Part shown: positions 58,761 through 64,000 of the stretch, piece by piece
How the letters are laid out: every line of letters begins with the position of its first letter
Position numbering within the stretch: position 1 is the stretch's first letter
Assembly: GCA_014860225.1 (NCBI GenBank)
Contig: JACZKE010000052.1
Location: 310,001-374,000, forward strand
Length of the DNA: 64,000 bases
Source of the DNA: Desulfuromonadales bacterium
GTDB lineage: Bacteria > Desulfobacterota > Desulfuromonadia > Desulfuromonadales > BM103
Reading direction: 5' to 3'
Notes under the pieces: generated by a model
What the model was told of the DNA's origin: nothing
The model's input: only the letters and a program-made list of their open reading frames with translations
Databases searched by the model: none
Made by a program: the position numbers and the translations under genes

Positions 58761-61736
58761 TTAACGCTCTAGGCGGACGCGAAGACGTCTTGCACGTTCT
58801 CTGAAGGCAGCTTCACCCCCTTCCAAAATGTCGCAGACCGCTTTGCGAATAGCTCCGTTTTCCATCCCTCCCGCGGTGTATGTGATTGGGGGAAGCCCAC
58901 CTATAGGATGTGGACCAGCCTCAGCTATAATGATCTGATCGGCATCGGTGTTGATTACTAGATTGGCATTATGAGTAACAATGATGACCTGCCGCTTAGA
59001 TTTCGCCGCGATAAAAAGCGACACAAGTTCCTCGAAGACAGACTTCGGGTCGAGGTTCTCTTCTGGTTGATCGATGATAAGAGGGCGATCGTCAGACTCA
59101 TCTAAGGCAAGATAAAGCAGCAGCAAGACGATGCCCCTCGTGCCTGGCGATAGTTTCCGGAGATCTACGCCGTCATAACTAATCGCGTACCGAACCGAGA
59201 TGTGATTGGTTCCGAAAAGCCAATGTGCGAACTGTTTCGACCACGCTCTAAACTGAGTTTGCTGCGTCTGAGCATAGGGTGCGTGAGTGAGGAGATCCTT
59301 TAAGTAGGTTGAGATAAAGCTTGTCATGGCTGTCTGAATTTCAACGGCGCTGCCACTCTCCCAGACTGGTTTAAGTATCTTTTCTGCGACAGCGGTCAAA
59401 GAACCGCGACCGTTGAAGGGGCCAGCCTTACGCAAATCAAGAAGATTAACTTCTGCGTAGGTACCCCATTTATGGGCATCAACAATGCGTCTTACCGAGA
59501 AGCTCAGCTTGCGTAGTGTGCCGGAGGATGCTGCGAGCCCAGCCATTAACGGGGCGTAGAGCTCAGCGAGTGCAGTCTGCTCGCTGATAATTGCCTCGAA
59601 TACCCGTTTGTAGGCATCGTCACGCTCAGTTTGCAAAACTTTCTTGCGGTCAGTAGCTCCCTTCGCATCGGTGAGCTTCACATCTAAGGCATTGAGGGCG
59701 GCTTGCTCCCGTCCAATACGCTTGGTCAGTGCTGAATACTGGTCACGAATCAACTTGTCTTCACTAAACAATGCTTCGAGCCTCGTCATCTCTGCAACAA
59801 TTAGCGAGAGGCTCAGTGTCCCGAGATCAACGCTTTCGGCAATGAGGGTGGTATTTGGATCTCCAGGTTGCACTGACTGTCCGGTAAGTTGAGCAATTTG
59901 CTCATCGACCCATGTCACAAACCCTACGAGGCTGTTGTCTACATTCCCTTTGTAAATAAGGAGGAATTCATCCCACTGCTCATCGCTAAGGCCGCTATGA
60001 CTATGGCGTTCTTGCGCTTGGCGAAGAAGCTCTGGGGCCTTTGTTAAACGGGTACTGGCTACTTCGTCTTGCATTGCGACAAAAGTGCGACGTTGGTTGG
60101 TAAATACTTGGATCCTTTCTCTAAGAGCTTGAGCGAACTCACTAAGCTCCGTGTGTCGTTTGACCTGTGCTTCCGTGCCTTTAACAACGAGTTTAGAACG
60201 GTCCTCGTTGTAATTTTTGATTAGCATTTTCTTTTGAGAGACCTGAGAAGTGAGTGTGGTAACCAGACTCTCCTTTTCGAGCTCAGTGGCAATTCGCTCA
60301 GACAGGTCAGATATTGCATCTGTATCACGATCGCGCGCCTGTAGGAATCGGCTGGTTCGATAGTCTCTAAATTCGGCGAAATCAGTGGCACCCTCGCGTT
60401 CATCGAGCGGATGCGCTTCCAGAATCACTCTCTCGATTTCTTCTATAAGTCCATCGGAAACGCCGGTTGATGAGCATAGCTTTTCTACAAACTGCTGGGA
60501 TAGATAGCGGGCACGAGGGAATGAAAGGGGTCCGTTAGCATCGCGCCCATCTAGCGACCGTGTTGCCACGCTGCCCCCTCCCCAAGTTAAGGTTGCCGTG
60601 GCATCCCCAATAAGAGGCCGCGCGCGAATTAAAAAAGATGGGTTGCTGCTCTCGCTGGCATCCCACTCCGTCGGTTTAATCGCATCACAACTCGCGGCAA
60701 TCATGTCTGCAAGAGCAGTTTTGCCCGATCCTCTGGCACCAATTATAGCGACTAAACCCGGATTGATGGGGATTTCTGGAGTCAGTGCCCAGCTTGCATT
60801 AGTGACCGACACATGGGAAATGACTTGTGATGGCATCGCGGTGCGTGGTGGCTCTGATCCAACGAATGCACGGCCTTCGGGGTCGATGCAAACCTGACGT
60901 AATGCATCAAACTCTGGACTACCTTTGATCCACGAGAAGCGATCATTCATAGGTTGGCCGACTGTCGATTGTTCGTGGGAATCGCTGCCATGAAGACACG
61001 GCTTGCAGCCGTTATATCTCTCGCGCAGTTCCTTGATAGAGACGGCTCGCTGCCCAAGCCAGAACTCTCGTTGGGCTGGACTGCTGGCGAAAATGATGTG
61101 TGCGAATTTTTCAATTTCTTGGCGCATGGTTGCATCTGCGGCTTGACGCATGCCAGAGGTTCCATCATTTGGCCCACAGGCCACGGCGATTAAGATGTTT
61201 TTCTTCGCCCAGTTGCTTTCGTAAAAAACTTGGCGGAGCTGGCCAAAGTTAACTTTGAATTGGGTTGCTCCGTGCTTAAGGGCAGCACTGTCGTCAGTTA
61301 TACTGGAATCTGCACGTTTCCCAAGCGCAATAAGGTCCTCTCGAGTGCAAGCAAAATGATCGCCATGAGCTTGGAATTGGAATCGCGTGAGGATTCTTCG
61401 AAGCTCGACAAGATGGTCTGGATCCTCTGGACTAACCATGAGATGGACATTCACGAAGCCAGACCTTGCTGCTACATCCAGACGGAGTTCAATGTTGGGA
61501 AATATCAACTGAACATCAGGAAGTCTACCTGCTACTTTATGTTTCAGAACTTCCTCGTATGTCTCGGTGACGTAGTAATCCGTTACCGCAAGCGCCTCGA
61601 TTTTTGGCGTGACCGTCTCGAGTGTCGAGAGATATGTCTCCCAAGCATCGCCCCCACCGAACTGATTGTTAAGTACAGTGCCTGGCGCATGAATATGAGG
61701 TTCCCAGCGTCGCCATTGCGACCCACGACTTATCAT
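58761..61736 (-). CDS. TrlF-like protein: PHP-type N-terminus plus SMC-like AAA ATPase
   Basis: RGSQWRRWEPHIHAPGT (HxH), CLHGSDSHEQ, IGARGSGKTALADMIA, LIIDQPEENLDPKSVFEELV. Confidence 0.82.
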   Translation of the reverse strand: MISRGSQWRRWEPHIHAPGTVLNNQFGGGDAWETYLSTLETVTPKIEALAVTDYYVTETYEEVLKHKVAGRLPDVQLIFPNIELRLDVAARSGFVNVHLMVSPEDPDHLVELRRILTRFQFQAHGDHFACTREDLIALGKRADSSITDDSAALKHGATQFKVNFGQLRQVFYESNWAKKNILIAVACGPNDGTSGMRQAADATMRQEIEKFAHIIFASSPAQREFWLGQRAVSIKELRERYNGCKPCLHGSDSHEQSTVGQPMNDRFSWIKGSPEFDALRQVCIDPEGRAFVGSEPPRTAMPSQVISHVSVTNASWALTPEIPINPGLVAIIGARGSGKTALADMIAASCDAIKPTEWDASESSNPSFLIRARPLIGDATATLTWGGGSVATRSLDGRDANGPLSFPRARYLSQQFVEKLCSSTGVSDGLIEEIERVILEAHPLDEREGATDFAEFRDYRTSRFLQARDRDTDAISDLSERIATELEKESLVTTLTSQVSQKKMLIKNYNEDRSKLVVKGTEAQVKRHTELSEFAQALRERIQVFTNQRRTFVAMQDEVASTRLTKAPELLRQAQERHSHSGLSDEQWDEFLLIYKGNVDNSLVGFVTWVDEQIAQLTGQSVQPGDPNTTLIAESVDLGTLSLSLIVAEMTRLEALFSEDKLIRDQYSALTKRIGREQAALNALDVKLTDAKGATDRKKVLQTERDDAYKRVFEAIISEQTALAELYAPLMAGLAASSGTLRKLSFSVRRIVDAHKWGTYAEVNLLDLRKAGPFNGRGSLTAVAEKILKPVWESGSAVEIQTAMTSFISTYLKDLLTHAPYAQTQQTQFRAWSKQFAHWLFGTNHISVRYAISYDGVDLRKLSPGTRGIVLLLLYLALDESDDRPLIIDQPEENLDPKSVFEELVSLFIAAKSKRQVIIVTHNANLVINTDADQIIIAEAGPHPIGGLPPITYTAGGMENGAIRKAVCDILEGGEAAFRERARRLRVRLER

Positions 61737-62229
61737 TCGTACTCCATTAGACTTTTAGATGTCACTCAGCAGGCAGAAGGTTAAATTTATGCTTGAACCA
61801 CTAAATTCTAAGATTTTTCGAGTCGAAAAGCGCTGAACATATGACGAGCAAAATCCGAGTTAAGGTTCAACCCCGTTTCTGTAAACACGGGGGTCTCAAA
61901 ATACATTAAAAACAGAAAACCGCCTAAAACGGCTATTGCAGTAAAAGACGGTTCGATAGTTTGTCAGAACTAGAAAACAACGCTAAAAGCATCAAACTCC
62001 CCCTGCTGTCAAAAAAAACAATAAGCAAACCATACAGTTACAGGAATTTTGAGTCAAGCTAATTGGCTTTTTTCGTTTTGCAGGTCAGTGCCCAGGAGCG
62101 GGTGTAATTGGCTCCCCGTGCTGAACTCGAACAGTTGATGTATTTAGTGGGATATTCACAACATGTTGTGTGTGGTGGAGTTAAGTGCATACCCCGGAAA
62201 TGTTATATCAATGTGGAACAAAAACAAAG

Positions 62230-62422
62230 CAGCCAGGAAGGCAGATTCATCGCTCAGAAAAATGGAGTCAAGTTTGGACGTAAACCATCGCTAAGTGACA
62301 AGCAGGTCATAGAGCTGATTGCTGAGATTGAGCAAGCCGAAATTCCGAAGGCTGAGATAGCCAAAAGATACGGCATCAGCAAGACCACCCTCTATCGAGT
62401 TTGCGGCGAAGCAACTGTATGA
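62230..62422 (+). pseudogene. C-terminal HTH fragment of a serine resolvase/invertase
   Basis: GVKFGRKPSLSDKQVIELIAEIEQAEIPKAEIAKRYGISKTTLYRV; catalytic domain absent. Confidence 0.65.
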
Positions 62423-62433
62423 TTGACCATCGT

Positions 62434-63366
62434 TTACGGAATTGTTGATACGCACTTAAGCGCATAGCCATTTTGAGTGAATGCGTGCACTAAAGAAAAC
62501 AATAAGACGTCTCTATCGACGTAGTCGTCATAAAGAGGGTCAACTTTATATTTTTTTGCACTTTCTATTATTGTTTCTGCGTCAAGTTCTTCATAAATTT
62601 CAGATAACCACGTTGCATGTTCATGTGTGGGGTCAACTTTTACCGAGTCTCTGATGTGCTTTTTTTTGCTAATAATCCAAGTGAACTTGCTATTTTTATC
62701 AGAAGCTATTATCGACCATTTCATCCAAGAGAACTCATCATCGAACGATTTGTGGGGAGCAGAGAAAGAATAATCAAAAATCATTTCCCCACTTACTTTA
62801 ACGTATTTTTTGTCGTATCTATGAGCGCTCTCAAGAAGCCCTGATTGAAGATCCTTGGGTAATATAAGAGAATAAAAGAGGTCATCGTCATATTGATTCT
62901 TGAACGAACTTAAATATGCATAAACGTCATCAATCGTTTCAAAATTTATTGGATTTTTTTCTATAGAACTGGTGATGTTTTCTAATGTTGAGCGTCGAGT
63001 CTCAATAATTTTCGATACACCTTCGCTGACATCCTTTTTTTCTGACAATTTCATCTCATGCAAAAGAAGGCTTCTTGTGACACGTTTTAGATAATTGACA
63101 GAGTTTTCATCAAATTTGTAGGTGGCGTTAGAGATACGGCAATAAACAATGCTTTCGTTTCCACCTTGAATGTCACCATATTTTTCAATCAGTGGGTTTA
63201 TTTTCTTCCAACGCGCAGTTATGATGCCTGTTTTCCATCCACTGACCACACTTTGATGCACTTTGCAGAGCTTAGCAATTTCCTTTTGAGTAAGGCCATC
63301 GTCTGTTGCTCTAACGACCAACTCTTTTGTGTTTAGGTACTTTGCATTATCTGGCTGCTTGTTCAT
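62434..63366 (-). CDS. HTH-domain protein with long C-terminal region of unknown function
   Basis: N-terminal HTH DDGLTQKEIAKLCKVHQSVVSGWKTG; 310 aa. Confidence 0.7.
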   Translation of the reverse strand: MNKQPDNAKYLNTKELVVRATDDGLTQKEIAKLCKVHQSVVSGWKTGIITARWKKINPLIEKYGDIQGGNESIVYCRISNATYKFDENSVNYLKRVTRSLLLHEMKLSEKKDVSEGVSKIIETRRSTLENITSSIEKNPINFETIDDVYAYLSSFKNQYDDDLFYSLILPKDLQSGLLESAHRYDKKYVKVSGEMIFDYSFSAPHKSFDDEFSWMKWSIIASDKNSKFTWIISKKKHIRDSVKVDPTHEHATWLSEIYEELDAETIIESAKKYKVDPLYDDYVDRDVLLFSLVHAFTQNGYALKCVSTIP

Positions 63367-63419
63367 GTTTGTGCCCTAAAGGTTAGCGGGCGACCAATGT
63401 CGCCCGCTAATTTGGTTTG

Positions 63420-63542
63420 TTACGATTTCTTGTTTGGATTTAGTTGTGTACCTCTGTTCCCTTGGTTTTTATCGTAGGTCACGTTGGTTCCCGAGGTGCC
63501 TTTGTTAGAATTTTTGATGTCTCCTGAATGATTTTTTGCCAT
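63420..63542 (-). CDS. 40-aa Asn/Gly/Lys-rich microprotein
   Basis: MAKNHSGDIKNSNKGTSGTNVTYDKNQGNRGTQLNPNKKS; AAAGGAGG Shine-Dalgarno before ATG 63542. Confidence 0.65.
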   Translation of the reverse strand: MAKNHSGDIKNSNKGTSGTNVTYDKNQGNRGTQLNPNKKS

Positions 63543-63573
63543 TGTTGCCTCCTTTTGGGTTGGGGTTGAATTT

Positions 63574-63589
63574 GAACTGAGCTCAGTTC
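63574..63589. promoter_or_regulatory. 16-bp perfect palindrome GAACTGAGCTCAGTTC upstream of the microprotein gene
   Basis: Direct reading; located about 30 nt 5' of the start codon. Confidence 0.45.
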
Positions 63590-63820
63590 GTGAAGCAACA
63601 ATATTACGGAGACAAATAAACCACAATTGATATTATCATAAACTATCATGAATATCAGTGATAAATATGATAATAGAGCGAGGACTACGAAGTTTGGTCA
63701 AATCTGAGCATCTGCAAAAAAAAAAGCAAATGGCCACTTCCGATTGCTCAGAAATGGCCATCGCTGTCAGGAAAGTTTCGCGTTTGCCGATTTAACTACC
63801 TGAAGTACAGACGTTTTTCG

Positions 63821-63882
63821 GCGGATTGGGGGGGGAGATTCGAACTCCCGGGGGCTTGCGCCACCACAGATTTCGAGGCTGT
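63821..63882 (-). other. Partial tRNA-Ser(CGA): 3' part from the anticodon stem onward, likely an att site
   Basis: Reverse strand ACAGCCTCGAAATCTGT, long variable arm, GGGAGTTCGAATCTCCC T-arm, acceptor 3' strand; no 5' half adjacent. Confidence 0.65.
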
Positions 63883-64000
63883 ATTGGTAGGTCATCACCA
63901 CTTATTGTTTTGGAAGCTGTCTGATTATTCATTCCTTTGTTTCAACTTTTTAGCCAGCCCCATCACAGCGTTCGCAGCCGCGTATTTCGGTGCTGATCCA

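Noticed and set aside
1-64000. CRISPR array
   Set aside because: No regularly spaced direct repeats seen; the REP units at 27.4-28.0 kb are inverted and few, and no cas genes are present

Overview
The window looks like a deltaproteobacterial (Desulfuromonadales-like, inferred from gene content) chromosome segment. About 0-26 kb is mostly housekeeping or metabolic: a hybrid response-regulator/histidine kinase (cut by the window start), PsiE, PAS-GGDEF-EAL, a CusCBA-type heavy-metal RND efflux operon with a c-type cytochrome and an IPT/TIG protein, a complete seven-gene Mrp/Mnh antiporter operon (A-G), an archaeal-type SAM synthetase, an acetate kinase fused to a PduL-type phosphotransacylase, a cytochrome bd-like pair with three c-heme motifs, and rubrerythrin. 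About 26-64 kb is accessory: a MITE-like element, a REP-associated transposase with REP copies (one inside its own ORF), a MazG-like + DUF2075/S24 pair, ssb, a three-tyrosine-recombinase + small protein module resembling GInt ginABCD, a nine-gene codirectional defence run (type I R-M with two extra nuclease-like genes, a YgjP-like metallopeptidase and a Gabija-like OLD nuclease + UvrD helicase), a divergent putative PD-(D/E)XK protein, integron-cassette-like remnants, a RES/Xre toxin-antitoxin pair, a TrlF-like PHP+SMC ATPase, an HTH protein with a 40-aa microprotein, and a partial tRNA-Ser(CGA) 3' end that looks like an attachment site. Best candidates for something undescribed: the AckA-PduL fusion, the MazG + DUF2075-S24 pair, the DUF429/PD-(D/E)XK insert in the R-M/Gabija run, and the HTH + microprotein locus. 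All family calls are from reading protein motifs by eye; no database search was run.
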